Origin: DATAGZ01 sp036263455
Lineage (GTDB): Bacteria; Pseudomonadota; Alphaproteobacteria; Dongiales; Dongiaceae
Assembly (NCBI GenBank): GCA_036263455.1
Contig: DATAGZ010000001.1
Span: 164,546 to 228,545 of the forward strand
Direction: 5' to 3'
Length of the DNA: 64,000 nucleotides
Shown here: positions 33,509 to 42,550 of the stretch, in pieces
Layout of the letters: each line of letters starts with the position of its first letter
Numbering within the stretch: the first letter of the stretch is position 1
Notes under the pieces: generated by a model
Databases searched by the model: none
Told to the model about the DNA's origin: nothing
The model's input: the letters and a program-made list of their open reading frames with translations, nothing else
Program-made: the position numbers and the translations under genes

Positions 33509-33661
33509 TTGAATGAGGGGGATATCGCGGAACTCCGCAATCCGGTAATCGCCTATCATGGAAGAGTCGGCGATCTGTATCGCATCTTTCTCGTTGGCGC
33601 CGGGCCGGCCACGCCGAATGCCGCCGATCTCGCGATCATCAAGGCCACCTGCATGCCCTAA
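33509..33661 (+). other. Short reading frame, possible gene remnant
   Basis: A 50-codon frame beginning at TTG 33509 and ending at 33659-33661, with GC-rich, host-like codon use and protein-like content (NPVIAYHGRVGDLYRIFLVG near its start). An in-frame stop lies 15 bases upstream, so a longer gene does not extend into it. It may be the 3' end of a decayed gene truncated when the AT-rich gene at 33678 arrived, or chance. No function is assigned. Confidence 0.25.
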
Positions 33662-33677
33662 ATCGAGGAAGAAGACC

Positions 33678-34214
33678 ATGAATATGAATTTTCTAAAGTC
33701 TCTAAAGAATGGACTTATCGATGCGTCGAAAGATTACATGTCGATTTCCAGTCGAGATTTGCGTGACGTAAAACCAAAGGAGGATCAAATAAAGTGCGCT
33801 CTGTACGCTCATTTAAGACAAGGCGGATATAGCGTCCATGTCGAAGGCGCCTATCAATCTCGGGGAAGATGCGATTTGCGTGCTTACCAAAACGACGGGA
33901 GCATGGGTGACATCCTTATCGAAATAAAAACTGCCTGGGCAGGACCGGGGTGGGTAAATAAACAGGATGAGCAATTTTCTAGTTGGGAGGAAGATTGCGG
34001 ACGTCTAAGGGACGCGATAGCTGAACGAGATGCAGAATCCGGTGTTTTTATTTTATTTGGGTTCGCATCAGAAACCCTTTCCGAAAAATTATGCGCGCGT
34101 ATGGCAAAACTTGGAGAAAAGCTACAGTTAACGGAAATAATAAAAGGCAATACCAGCCTAAAATGGGGGACCCTTGACCATCTCCATTACTGCGCATGGA
34201 GAATCAACGCTTAA
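33678..34214 (+). CDS. PD-(D/E)XK nuclease-like protein, AT-rich, unknown role
   Basis: A 178-residue protein. A possible PD-(D/E)XK core is visible: E35 in an early helix, D66 in SRGRCDLRAY and E82-x-K84 in DILIEIKTAW, the order and spacing seen in many restriction, repair and defence nucleases. The C-terminal half (AERDAESGVFILFGFA, then GNTSLKWGTLDHLHYCAW) is not diagnostic. Codons are markedly more AT-rich than in its neighbours, and it stands alone, so transfer is likely. ATG 33678 has GAGGAAGAAG upstream. Nuclease assignment rests on motif pattern only; target and partners unknown. Its stop overlaps the convergent dioxygenase gene by 4 bases. Confidence 0.55.
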   Translation: MNMNFLKSLKNGLIDASKDYMSISSRDLRDVKPKEDQIKCALYAHLRQGGYSVHVEGAYQSRGRCDLRAYQNDGSMGDILIEIKTAWAGPGWVNKQDEQFSSWEEDCGRLRDAIAERDAESGVFILFGFASETLSEKLCARMAKLGEKLQLTEIIKGNTSLKWGTLDHLHYCAWRINA

Positions 34215-35077
34215 TCGAAGCCGCGCAAAGGCATGGTTGGCGAACGGCGCAGCCAGTTGCGTTCGGGATAATGCGCCTGGCCATCGATGACATGCAGCGT
34301 ATAGGCGTGCCGCGACCGTCCCGAGCAATTGGGGTTGCTGGCATGCGGCAGCATGCCGTGCAGCACAACGAGCGTGCCTTTCCTGACCGCGAGCGTCTCC
34401 GCCTGGTCCGGCTTAGGCCAGGGGAGCGGCGATAGAGTATCGGTCAGCAGCTTGCCGTTATGCCGATAGAAGAGCTGGCGCAAAGGCCCCTTGTGCCCGC
34501 CCGGCTGCACCATCAGCGCGCCGTTTCCCGCATCGGCATCCTCAAGCGCGAACCAGAAGCCGAGCACGCTCGAAGGTTCGGTCAGGAGATAGGTTGCATC
34601 TTGGTGCCAGCCGACCTCGCCGCCGATCGAGGGCTGCTTGAAGATATACATGCTCTGAAGCAGCAGCGGCTGGACCAGTCCCAACGCGCGGCTGAGCGCG
34701 ACGAGCGCCGGCATGCGTGAAAACTGCGAGAAGACCGGATCGCAATCATGCAGCGCATGGCCGCTTTTGTTGAGGGCGCGCTCCTTCGGTTGCGTCAAGC
34801 GCCCGGCGGCATCCACCGCCCCCTCCTCGAAAAAGAAGCGGATCTTATCGCTCGATTCCTCGAAGTAACGCGTGGCGGCATGGCGATCGGGGTCGGTAGA
34901 AGAAAAGACTACCGGCGGAATCTCGGTCGGATCGAAGGCCGCGACCAACGTTACCATGCGGGCGCGCAATGCATCGCAGTCTTCCGGAGCGACGAAATCC
35001 TCGATGACGAGGAAGCCATCCTCGGTAAAGGCCTGACGGAGAATGGTTTCGGAAGCGGCCGGGCCGAAGCGGCGCAT
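34211..35077 (-). CDS. Phytanoyl-CoA dioxygenase family protein
   Basis: A 288-residue non-haem Fe(II)/2-oxoglutarate dioxygenase of the PhyH family. The first iron-ligand pair is H-x-D in GWHQDATYLL near residue 165, the distal His is in VLHGMLPHASNPN, and the 2OG-binding Arg in GRSRHAYTLH. The family hydroxylates acyl-CoAs, osmolytes or small metabolites; substrate is unknown here. Its ATG at 35077 overlaps the deoB stop by one base (TAATG), so it is translated as the tail of the nucleoside operon although its biochemical link to nucleosides is not evident. Confidence 0.88.
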   Translation of the reverse strand: MRRFGPAASETILRQAFTEDGFLVIEDFVAPEDCDALRARMVTLVAAFDPTEIPPVVFSSTDPDRHAATRYFEESSDKIRFFFEEGAVDAAGRLTQPKERALNKSGHALHDCDPVFSQFSRMPALVALSRALGLVQPLLLQSMYIFKQPSIGGEVGWHQDATYLLTEPSSVLGFWFALEDADAGNGALMVQPGGHKGPLRQLFYRHNGKLLTDTLSPLPWPKPDQAETLAVRKGTLVVLHGMLPHASNPNCSGRSRHAYTLHVIDGQAHYPERNWLRRSPTMPLRGFD

Positions 35078-36297
35078 TAAAAGCAGGCCGTACCCGTCGC
35101 GAGCGGGGCAAGGCTCAGGTGGCGCGCGAGCGTTTGGCCCATGTCGGCGAAACTTTCTCGCCGGCCCAGCGCGCCGCGCGTTGCGGCGGCCTCTCCGAAA
35201 AACAACGCCGGGACGAATTCGCGTGTGTGATCGCTTCCCGGCCAGCTCGGATCGCAGCCATGATCGGCGGTGATGAGGGCGAGGTCGCCTGGCTTCATCT
35301 GTCGTTCGAACGCGGCGAGCTGGCGGTCGAATTGCTCGAGCGCCGCGGCATAGCCCGCGATGTCGCGCCGATGGCCATAGAGCATGTCGAAATCGACAAA
35401 ATTGGCAAAGAGCAGTCCGCCATCCTCGAGCCTGGCCGCCCCCTCGAGCGTGCGGGCGAAGAGGCCGTCATTATTAGCGGCCTTGAGATTCTCGCCCGTG
35501 CTGCAATGGGCAAAAATATCGGCGATCTTGCCCACGGAAATGACCTCCCGCTTGTCTTGCGCCGCGTGATCGAGCAGCGTCGGGCCGGGCGGCGGAGTAG
35601 TATAATCGCGGCGGTTCGCCGTTCGGCTAAAGGCACCGGCACGGGCACCCACGAAGGGCCGCGCGATCACGCGGGCGATATTGAGCGGATCGAAAATTTC
35701 CTTGGCAAGCAGGCAGAGATCATAGAGGCGCTGGAGCCCGAAAACCTCCTCATGTGCAGCGATCTGGAATACCGAATCGGCGGAGGTGTAGCAGATCGGC
35801 TTGCCGCTGCGCAGATGCTCCTCGCCCAGCCGGTCGATGATCTCGGTCCCGCTCGCATGACAATCGCCGAGGATGCCGGGGATATTCCCCCGCGCGACCA
35901 GCGCGGCGATGCGGTCTTCGGGAAAAGCCTTGTCGCCCCGGGGGAAATAGCCCCACTCGAAAGTGACCGGCTGGCCGGCGATCTCCCAATGGCCGCTCGG
36001 CGTATCCTTGCCGCGGCTCAGCTCGGCCGCGGCGGCGTAAGCACCCTCGATCCGCTGCGCCTCCAACCCGGGAGGCAGGGTGCCGGTGGCAAGCCGCGCC
36101 GCTTCGCCCAGGCCCCAGCGCGCCAGGGTCGGTAATCTCAGCGGTCCCGAGCGTATGCCCGGCTTGTCCGCGCGTCCCTGCGCGCAGGCCAAGGCGATAT
36201 GGCCGAGCGTATCAGCCCCCGCATCGCCAAAGGACGCGGCGTCGGGTGCTGCCCCGATTCCGAAGGAATCCATAACAAGAATGAAAGCGCGCGGCAT
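35077..36297 (-). CDS. deoB: Phosphopentomutase
   Basis: A 406-residue protein of the alkaline-phosphatase-like DeoB family. Metal-binding Asp is in FILVMDSFGIGAAPDA near residue 10, with GADTLGHIA following; the central and C-terminal metal ligands are in ANFVDFDMLYGHRRD and ITADHGCDPSWPGSDHTRE. It interconverts (deoxy)ribose-1-phosphate and -5-phosphate, linking nucleoside breakdown to the pentose pathway. ATG 36297 follows AGGGGAGG. It is the last nucleoside gene of the eight-gene run and sits 16 bases behind deoA. Confidence 0.95.
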   Translation of the reverse strand: MPRAFILVMDSFGIGAAPDAASFGDAGADTLGHIALACAQGRADKPGIRSGPLRLPTLARWGLGEAARLATGTLPPGLEAQRIEGAYAAAAELSRGKDTPSGHWEIAGQPVTFEWGYFPRGDKAFPEDRIAALVARGNIPGILGDCHASGTEIIDRLGEEHLRSGKPICYTSADSVFQIAAHEEVFGLQRLYDLCLLAKEIFDPLNIARVIARPFVGARAGAFSRTANRRDYTTPPPGPTLLDHAAQDKREVISVGKIADIFAHCSTGENLKAANNDGLFARTLEGAARLEDGGLLFANFVDFDMLYGHRRDIAGYAAALEQFDRQLAAFERQMKPGDLALITADHGCDPSWPGSDHTREFVPALFFGEAAATRGALGRRESFADMGQTLARHLSLAPLATGTACF

Positions 36298-36313
36298 GGC
36301 ACCTCCCCTTTTC

Positions 36314-37630
36314 TTATGCCACGAATCGGCCGTGGAGCAGCGGAGTTTTTTCGATAGCCTCACCCAACGTAATCGCGGCGCGCAAGGAATCGGCGGCCCT
36401 GCGCCAGCCTTCCTCGCTGGCGGCATGGATGGTGGCGAGCGGGCGCTCCCCGTCAACCGCCGCGCCAATCGGCGCGACATCGGACAAACCTACCGTCACA
36501 TCGATACGGTCTTCGGCACGGCGGCGACCACCGCCCAGCTCGACCAGGATCAGGCCAATCGCCCGGGTCTTGTGCCCGACCACGATTCCTGCCTGGTTGG
36601 CAAAACAGGGCGCCACGACCGGCGCACGGGAGAAATGTGCTTCGGGCTTCTGCATCAAATCGCGTGGACCGCCCAGCGCCGCTACCATGCGTGCGAAAAT
36701 ATCCGCGGCGCGACCGTCGGCGAGGCTCGCCTCCGCGCGCTGGCGCGCTTTCTCCAGCCCGTCGGCCAAACCGCCTAAGACGAGCATCTCGGCGGCGAGC
36801 AGCAAGACGACTTCATGAAGGCGCGGCTCGCGCCGGCGGCCGATCAGATAATCGATGGTCTCGACGACCTCCAAGGCATTGCCGACATCATGGCCCAGCA
36901 CTTGATTCATGTCGGTGATAAGCGCGTGGGTTCGGAGACCCGCGCGATTGGCCACGGCAACGATGCTCCGCGCCAGCTCCTCGGCCATCGGCATTTCGGC
37001 CGCGAACGCGCCATTGCCGACCTTGACGTCCATGACCAGCGCCTCGAGCCCGGCGGCGAGCTTCTTCGAGAGGATCGACGCCGTAATGAGCGGCACCGAT
37101 TCGACCGTTGCCGTCACGTCGCGGATCGCATAGAAGCGCCGGTCGGCTGGCGCGAGGTCGTCGGTCTGGCCGATGACGGCGCAGCCTACCTGCTTGACCG
37201 TCTCCTGGAAGCGCAGCCGGTCGGGTGTCGCGTTATAACCCGGAATCGCGCCGAGCTTGTCCAGCGTCCCACCGGTATGGCCGAGCCCACGCCCCGAGAT
37301 CATCGGCACGAAGCCGCCGCAGGCCGCCACGATAGGCGCAAGCATGAGGCTGACCTTGTCGCCCACCCCACCCGTCGAATGCTTGTCGATGATCGGACCG
37401 GAAAGGTTGAGCCGTCGCCAGTCGATGCGCGCGCCCGAGAGCATCATCGCGCGGGTGAGATGGACCCGCTCCTCCATGCTCATGCCGCGCCAGAACACGC
37501 TCATGCCGAAGGCGGCAATCTGCCCCTCGCTGATCGTGCCGTCATGCATGCCCTGCACGAAGAAGGCGATTTCCTTCTCGTCGAGCACGCCATTGTCGCG
37601 TTTCTTGCGGATGATTTCCTGGGCAAGCAT
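36314..37630 (-). CDS. deoA: Thymidine phosphorylase
   Basis: A 438-residue protein of usual DeoA length. Signature features: the glycosyl-transferase family opening MLAQEIIRKKRDNGVL, the substrate and phosphate loop KHSTGGVGDKVSL near residue 84, SGRGLGHTGGTLDKL, and VMDVKVGNGAF. The first gene downstream of punA begins next to the deoA end at 37630/37631 without spacing. It releases deoxyribose-1-phosphate from thymidine, feeding DeoB. Confidence 0.95.
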   Translation of the reverse strand: MLAQEIIRKKRDNGVLDEKEIAFFVQGMHDGTISEGQIAAFGMSVFWRGMSMEERVHLTRAMMLSGARIDWRRLNLSGPIIDKHSTGGVGDKVSLMLAPIVAACGGFVPMISGRGLGHTGGTLDKLGAIPGYNATPDRLRFQETVKQVGCAVIGQTDDLAPADRRFYAIRDVTATVESVPLITASILSKKLAAGLEALVMDVKVGNGAFAAEMPMAEELARSIVAVANRAGLRTHALITDMNQVLGHDVGNALEVVETIDYLIGRRREPRLHEVVLLLAAEMLVLGGLADGLEKARQRAEASLADGRAADIFARMVAALGGPRDLMQKPEAHFSRAPVVAPCFANQAGIVVGHKTRAIGLILVELGGGRRRAEDRIDVTVGLSDVAPIGAAVDGERPLATIHAASEEGWRRAADSLRAAITLGEAIEKTPLLHGRFVA

Positions 37631-38422
37631 CTATGCCTCGAAGAAACCCTGTAGCAACTGCGCCATGTTCTCGAGCCCGCTCGCCGCCGCCGCGATGGTC
37701 TGGGCATGGCTCGGTCGCTCGGGCGACATGCCGGCGCCGAAATTGGTGATGAGCGAGAGCGCCGCGACCTTTAGCCCGGCGTGGCGGGCGAGGATCACTT
37801 CCGGCACCGTCGACATCCCGACTGCATTGGCCTTCAGCAATCGCAGCACTTTGATTTCCGCGGGTGTCTCGAATTGCGGCCCGGCTAGCCAGGCATAGAT
37901 GCCATAATGCAGCTTGATCTTCGTTTTGCGCGCAGCCGCGCCAAAGCGCCTATAAAGCCCGCGGTCATAGGCCTCGGTCATGTCGACGAAGCGGTCGTTG
38001 CCGCTCTCGCCGAACAGCGGAGAAACGCCGGTGAGGTTCAGGTGATCCTGCACCAGCATGATCGCGCCGGGCGGCATCGAGAGGCGCAAGGAGCCGGCCG
38101 CGTTGGTGAGTATCAGATTCTCGCATCCGATCTCGCGCAAGGCGCGAATGACGGGCTTCATCACATCGGCCCGGCCATGCTCGTAATAATGCGCCCGGCC
38201 CTGCAGCACGAGGACCGGCGCGCCGAAGAGCTTTCCCGCCACGATGCGGCCTGCGTGACCCGCGACATTGCCCTGTGGGAAGCCCGGCAATTTCGCGTAG
38301 GAGACGACGATAGGATCTTCGACGCGGTCGGCAAGTGGCCCCAGGCCGGAGCCGAGCACGAGCGCGTGTCCGGGCGTGAACGCGCCGAGCCTCTGGCGAA
38401 GAATAGTCGCAGCTTGTTCCAT
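37631..38422 (-). CDS. punA: Purine nucleoside phosphorylase
   Basis: A 263-residue trimeric-type PNP (family of mammalian and PunA enzymes). GSGLG near residue 25 binds phosphate; GRAHYYEHG near residue 81, VTNAAGSLR-type motif (ILTNAAGSL near 113), PQFETPAEIK near 186 and SLITNFGAG near 238 are diagnostic. The enzyme should cleave inosine/guanosine-type nucleosides. ATG 38422 lies 1 base behind the cdd stop and its stop abuts deoA, so strict operon packing is clear. Confidence 0.93.
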   Translation of the reverse strand: MEQAATILRQRLGAFTPGHALVLGSGLGPLADRVEDPIVVSYAKLPGFPQGNVAGHAGRIVAGKLFGAPVLVLQGRAHYYEHGRADVMKPVIRALREIGCENLILTNAAGSLRLSMPPGAIMLVQDHLNLTGVSPLFGESGNDRFVDMTEAYDRGLYRRFGAAARKTKIKLHYGIYAWLAGPQFETPAEIKVLRLLKANAVGMSTVPEVILARHAGLKVAALSLITNFGAGMSPERPSHAQTIAAAASGLENMAQLLQGFFEA

Positions 38423-38423
38423 G

Positions 38424-38825
38424 TCAGCCGAGGTTTTCCGGACCGAAGGAAAAAGGCAGCAACTCGGCAAGCGTGAAGCTGCGCCGAACACCTTCGTCTC
38501 CGCAGATATGAATAAGCGTGTCCGGCCCGGCAAGCTCGCGGATGCGCTGGCGGCACCCGCCGCAGGGCGTGACGAGCTCTGTCCCCGGTCCGATCACGGC
38601 GACTTCGCAGATCTTGCGCTGGCCGGCGCGGATCATCGCGGCAATCGCCGACGTTTCGGCGCAAAATCCTTGCGGATAGGCGGCGTTCTCGACATTCGCC
38701 CCGCTATAGACCATGTCATCCTCGGCCAGGATCGCCGCCCCCACCGGGAAGCGCGAATAGGGCGCATAGGCCTGGGCCATAGCGGCCCGCGCCTCGCGGT
38801 ACAGCCGATCAGCGTTCTTTGACAT
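38424..38825 (-). CDS. cdd: Cytidine deaminase
   Basis: A 133-residue homotetrameric-type cytidine deaminase. Zinc site: C-A-E in GFCAETSAIAAM near residue 54 and PCGGCRQ near residue 88. FPVGAAILAED and YSGANVENAAYPQG bind the substrate. It converts cytidine/deoxycytidine to uridine/deoxyuridine for onward phosphorolysis. It overlaps the upstream permease by 17 bases. Confidence 0.95.
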   Translation of the reverse strand: MSKNADRLYREARAAMAQAYAPYSRFPVGAAILAEDDMVYSGANVENAAYPQGFCAETSAIAAMIRAGQRKICEVAVIGPGTELVTPCGGCRQRIRELAGPDTLIHICGDEGVRRSFTLAELLPFSFGPENLG

Positions 38826-39786
38826 AGGGAATTCCGATCGCTTTGGGTGCCACGGCCTTGCCGATGAAACCGGCGAGCAGCACCACGGTGAGAATATAAG
38901 GAAGCGCCTGGATGAGGGTAACGGGGACGGCGCCGATACCCGGAATGGTCAAGCCCTGCATGCGGATCGCGATCGCATCCAACGCGGCAAATAACAGGCA
39001 GGCCCAGAGCGAGGGCCACGGCTTCCACTTGCCGAAGATCATCGCGGCAAGCGCGATATAGCCGCGCCCGGCGCTCATGTCGCGCCCGAAGGCCGCACCC
39101 TGGCTGATCGAGAGATAGGCCCCGGCGATGCCGCAGAGCAGGCCGGCGATGAGCACCGCGCGATAGCGCAGGAAGGCCACTGAGATGCCCGCAGTATCGA
39201 CGACCTGCGGCTTTTCGCCCACGGCGCGCAGGCGCAACCCGAAGCGGGTGCGATAAAGGATCCAGGCAGTGAGCGGTACGCAGAGGAAGGCGGCATAAGT
39301 GAGCAGGCTCTGCCCAGACAGAACCCGGGTATAAAGCGGCCCGATAACCGGCAGCGCGCCGATCGTCTCGGCCAGTGGCCAATGGAGCTCGAGGAAGCGC
39401 GCCTCCTCGGGGATGCTTGGCGTCTGACCGCCTTCGCTGAACCAGGCATTGCCGAGAACGGCGGTGAGCCCGCTCGCGATGATATTGAGGGCAACGCCGC
39501 TCACCACTTGGTCGCCACGATGGGTGATGCAGGCAAAACCGTGCAGCAGCGAAAACAGCAGCGAGATGCCGATGCCCGCCAGCAGGCCGAGCCAGGGCGA
39601 ATTCGTGACATACGCCACGCAGGCGGCAGCGAAAGCCGCGACCAGCATCTTGCCTTCGAGGCCGATATCGATGATGCCCGACCTTTCGGAATAAAGGCCG
39701 GCCATGGCGCACAGGATCAGCGGGGTCGAGACCCGCATCATCGCGGCCAGCATCGACACAAGCGTAATCAGGACGTCTTGCATCAT
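38809..39786 (-). CDS. Nucleoside ABC transporter permease (BmpC/NupQ type)
   Basis: A 325-residue permease of the branched-chain/RBS-like BPD-2 family with about nine predicted helices. The opening helix (LITLVSMLAAMMRVSTPLIL) and YSERSGIIDIGLEGKMLVA motif are typical of nucleoside importers beside BMP proteins. The ATG at 39786 overlaps the preceding permease stop as ATGA. Works with the other permease, the double ATPase and the BMP protein upstream. Substrate range is inferred from the salvage enzymes. Confidence 0.9.
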   Translation of the reverse strand: MMQDVLITLVSMLAAMMRVSTPLILCAMAGLYSERSGIIDIGLEGKMLVAAFAAACVAYVTNSPWLGLLAGIGISLLFSLLHGFACITHRGDQVVSGVALNIIASGLTAVLGNAWFSEGGQTPSIPEEARFLELHWPLAETIGALPVIGPLYTRVLSGQSLLTYAAFLCVPLTAWILYRTRFGLRLRAVGEKPQVVDTAGISVAFLRYRAVLIAGLLCGIAGAYLSISQGAAFGRDMSAGRGYIALAAMIFGKWKPWPSLWACLLFAALDAIAIRMQGLTIPGIGAVPVTLIQALPYILTVVLLAGFIGKAVAPKAIGIPYVKER

Positions 39787-40889
39787 GCCTCCGCCGTTTT
39801 GAAGATCCGGCGGCGCAGGAACAGCCGCTCCAGATAGGGACGGAACAGATAGGCGAGCGCGCCGGAAAAAAGGATCACGAGGCCCTGGATCGTCGCCACC
39901 ATATCGCGGTTGATATTGGGGATCTCGAGCGACAGGTCCGACCCGCCCTGGATGAGCGCGCCGAACAGCAGCGAGGCGAGGACGATCCCGACCGGATGGT
40001 TGCGTCCCATCAGCGCGACTGCGATGCCGGTGAAGCCGTAGCCCGCCACGAAATCCAGGAACAGGCGGTGCTGATCGCCATAGACCACGTTGAACCCGGC
40101 AATGCCGGCGAGCGCGCCCGAGATCGCCATGGCGAGCAGCGTCATGCGCTTGGGATCGATACCGGCATAGATCGCCGCGGCCGGCGAGGAGCCGGTGGCG
40201 CGCAGCGCATAGCCCCACCGCGTGCGCCACAGGAACAGCCACAGCAGATAGCAGGCGAGGATCGCCACGAAGACCGTGGCGTTGAGCGGCGTTTTCGGCA
40301 TCGCTATGCCGAGCGCGCCCAGCATTTCATGGACATAAGCGAGATGGCCCCCAGTGAAGTTCCGCGATTGCGGCGCCTGCGAGCCCGGCTGGATGAAGAC
40401 GTTCACCATCAGATAGACCATCAGCGACGCCGCGATGAAATTGAACATGATGGTGGTGATGACGATGTGCGAGCCGCGATAGGCCTGAAGATAGGCCGGT
40501 ATCAGCGCCCACAGGGCCCCCAAGGCCATGCAGCCGATCAGGACCAGTGGCGCCAGTAGCGGCGCCGGTACATAGCGGTCAAAGGCAAGGGCGACCACGC
40601 CCGCGCCCAGCCCACCCATGGTGGCCTGCCCTTCCCCACCGATATTGAAAAGGCCGCAATGGAAAGCGACGGCGACCGCGAGGCCGGTACAGACGCAATT
40701 GGTCGCGAAATATAGGGTGTACCCCCACGCATTGAGATCGCCGAAGGCACCTGCGACGAGGAGACGCACCGCATCGAGTGGGCTCTCGCCGATTGCAAGC
40801 ACGATCAGGCCGGAAACGAGGAAAGCCAGGGCGACATTGATAAGGGGGATGAGGCCGATATCGATCCAGCGCGGCAAAGCGGGGTTCAT
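39783..40889 (-). CDS. Nucleoside ABC transporter permease (NupP type)
   Basis: A 368-residue permease of the same family as its downstream neighbour but longer. It has a hydrophobic N-terminal helix (LIPLINVALAFLVSGLIVLAI), the FHCGLFNIGGEGQATMGGLG motif, and a periplasmic loop around SQAPQSRNFTGGH. The two unequal permeases together form the heteromeric channel. Separated from the ATPase by 45 bases. Confidence 0.9.
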   Translation of the reverse strand: MNPALPRWIDIGLIPLINVALAFLVSGLIVLAIGESPLDAVRLLVAGAFGDLNAWGYTLYFATNCVCTGLAVAVAFHCGLFNIGGEGQATMGGLGAGVVALAFDRYVPAPLLAPLVLIGCMALGALWALIPAYLQAYRGSHIVITTIMFNFIAASLMVYLMVNVFIQPGSQAPQSRNFTGGHLAYVHEMLGALGIAMPKTPLNATVFVAILACYLLWLFLWRTRWGYALRATGSSPAAAIYAGIDPKRMTLLAMAISGALAGIAGFNVVYGDQHRLFLDFVAGYGFTGIAVALMGRNHPVGIVLASLLFGALIQGGSDLSLEIPNINRDMVATIQGLVILFSGALAYLFRPYLERLFLRRRIFKTAEA

Positions 40890-40934
40890 GCGCGTGTCCT
40901 TGAAAATAAAACCGAGCCGGCGAATACGGAAATG

Positions 40935-42542
40935 CTAGGCATGTTCCGGCTCCTGTCGGTTTTCGGGGGCGTGGGCGTTTGTCATCATAAGGCCGAGTTG
41001 GCGCTCCTCTGCGCGCGCGCCTTCCACCTCGCCTACAATTCGGCCCTGGAACATGACAAGGATCCGGTCGGCCAGCGCCATGATCTCGTCGAGCTCGACC
41101 GAGACGAGAAGAACCGCACAACCTGCATCGCGCATGGCCACCAACTGCTGGTGGATGAATTCGATGGCCCCAATATCGACGCCGCGCGTTGGCTGCCCAA
41201 CCAGCAGAATATCGGGACGGCCGGAAATTTCCCGCGCCAGAATCAATTTCTGCTGATTGCCGCCGGAAAAATTCGCCGATTTCAAATCCACCGCGCGCGG
41301 GCGGACGTCGAACTCCTCCATGAGGCGCGCGCAGTGCGATTTGATATGGCGCTCGTCGAGCAGGCCATATTTGGAAAATTCCGGCCTTCGCTCGTAACCG
41401 AGAATGGCCGATTCCCAGGCGGGAAAAGCGGTCACCAGGCCGAGGCGGTGCCGATCTTCCGGCACATGAGCCAAACCGAGGCGCCGCATCTCGGCGGGAT
41501 CTATGGGGTGCGCGGCGGAAACTTCGCGCCGGTTGACGGAAAATCCGCCCTCGCTCGGCGGCCGGATGCCCGCGAGTACCTCGAGAAGCTCGCTCTGCCC
41601 ATTGCCCGACACGCCGGCAATGCCGACGATCTCGCGCGCATGAACGGAAAAGCTCACGCCGGAAAGGCGCGGCACGCCTTGCCCATCCCGATAGGTCAGA
41701 CGATCGACCCGCAGCAGCGCTTCGCCGGGCTGAACGGGCTTCTTATCGACTCCAATGCGCAGCTTACGTCCCACCATGAGCTCGGCCAGCTCGCGGCTGT
41801 CGGTCTCACGCGTGACGCGGTTCGCGACGACTTCGCCCTGGCGCATCACCGTGACATTGTCGGTAATCGCCATGATCTCGCGCAGCTTGTGGGTGATGAG
41901 GATGATTGTGACGCCGCGCTCCTTGAGCTTGGCGAGAATGCGAAACAGCTGATCGGTTTCCTGAGGCGTGAGCACGCCGGTAGGCTCGTCGAGAATGAGG
42001 ATATCGCATTTCCGGTAGAGCGCTTTCAGAATTTCGACGCGCTGCTGGCTTCCGACCGGCAGCTCGCCGATCAATGCCTGGGGATTGACCGCGAGCGCGT
42101 ATTCTCGCTCAAGCCGCTCAAGCTCGATCCTCGCCTTGGCAAGGCTGGGACGAATCAACGCGCCTTCTTCGGCCCCCAGCATGACATTCTCGACTACCGA
42201 AAATGTATCGACCAGCATGAAGTGCTGGTGCACCATGCCGATGCCTGCCTTGATCGCATCGGAGGAGGAGCGGATGCTCTTTTTTACGCCGTTGACAAAG
42301 ATTTCACCCGCATCGGCTTCGTAAAAGCCGTACAGGATCGACATGAGCGTCGATTTGCCCGCTCCATTTTCGCCAACGATCCCGTGAATAGTGCCGCGCG
42401 GAATGGCCAGGCTCACCGCCCTATTGGCGTGGACCGCACCGAAACGCTTGTCGATGTTCTTGAGTTCGACGGCCGCCGCGGGAGTTTCCTCCTGCGGCAC
42501 CGTCTGTTTTTGCGCGGCCATGGCCGCACCTATCCGTGTCAC
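40935..42542 (-). CDS. Nucleoside ABC transporter ATPase with two nucleotide-binding domains
   Basis: A 535-residue tandem ATPase (MglA-like). N-terminal domain: Walker A GENGAGKST near residue 58, signature LPVGSQQRVEI, Walker B CDILILDEPTGVL. C-terminal domain: degenerate P-loop GVSGNGQSE, signature FSGGNQQKL and ILLVGQPTRGVD, where catalytic Glu is replaced by Gln. This asymmetry is usual in ribose/nucleoside importers. The start at 42542 could also be the ATG at 42521 (MAAQKQ). The BMP gene ends 8 bases before it. Confidence 0.92.
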   Translation of the reverse strand: MTRIGAAMAAQKQTVPQEETPAAAVELKNIDKRFGAVHANRAVSLAIPRGTIHGIVGENGAGKSTLMSILYGFYEADAGEIFVNGVKKSIRSSSDAIKAGIGMVHQHFMLVDTFSVVENVMLGAEEGALIRPSLAKARIELERLEREYALAVNPQALIGELPVGSQQRVEILKALYRKCDILILDEPTGVLTPQETDQLFRILAKLKERGVTIILITHKLREIMAITDNVTVMRQGEVVANRVTRETDSRELAELMVGRKLRIGVDKKPVQPGEALLRVDRLTYRDGQGVPRLSGVSFSVHAREIVGIAGVSGNGQSELLEVLAGIRPPSEGGFSVNRREVSAAHPIDPAEMRRLGLAHVPEDRHRLGLVTAFPAWESAILGYERRPEFSKYGLLDERHIKSHCARLMEEFDVRPRAVDLKSANFSGGNQQKLILAREISGRPDILLVGQPTRGVDIGAIEFIHQQLVAMRDAGCAVLLVSVELDEIMALADRILVMFQGRIVGEVEGARAEERQLGLMMTNAHAPENRQEPEHA

Positions 42543-42550
42543 TTACCGGA

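Noticed and set aside
33419..33510. Possible SAM riboswitch in the metZ leader
   Set aside because: Checked for SAM-II-like features; a GCTAAA-type segment is present but the paired stems and pseudoknot pattern are not convincing.
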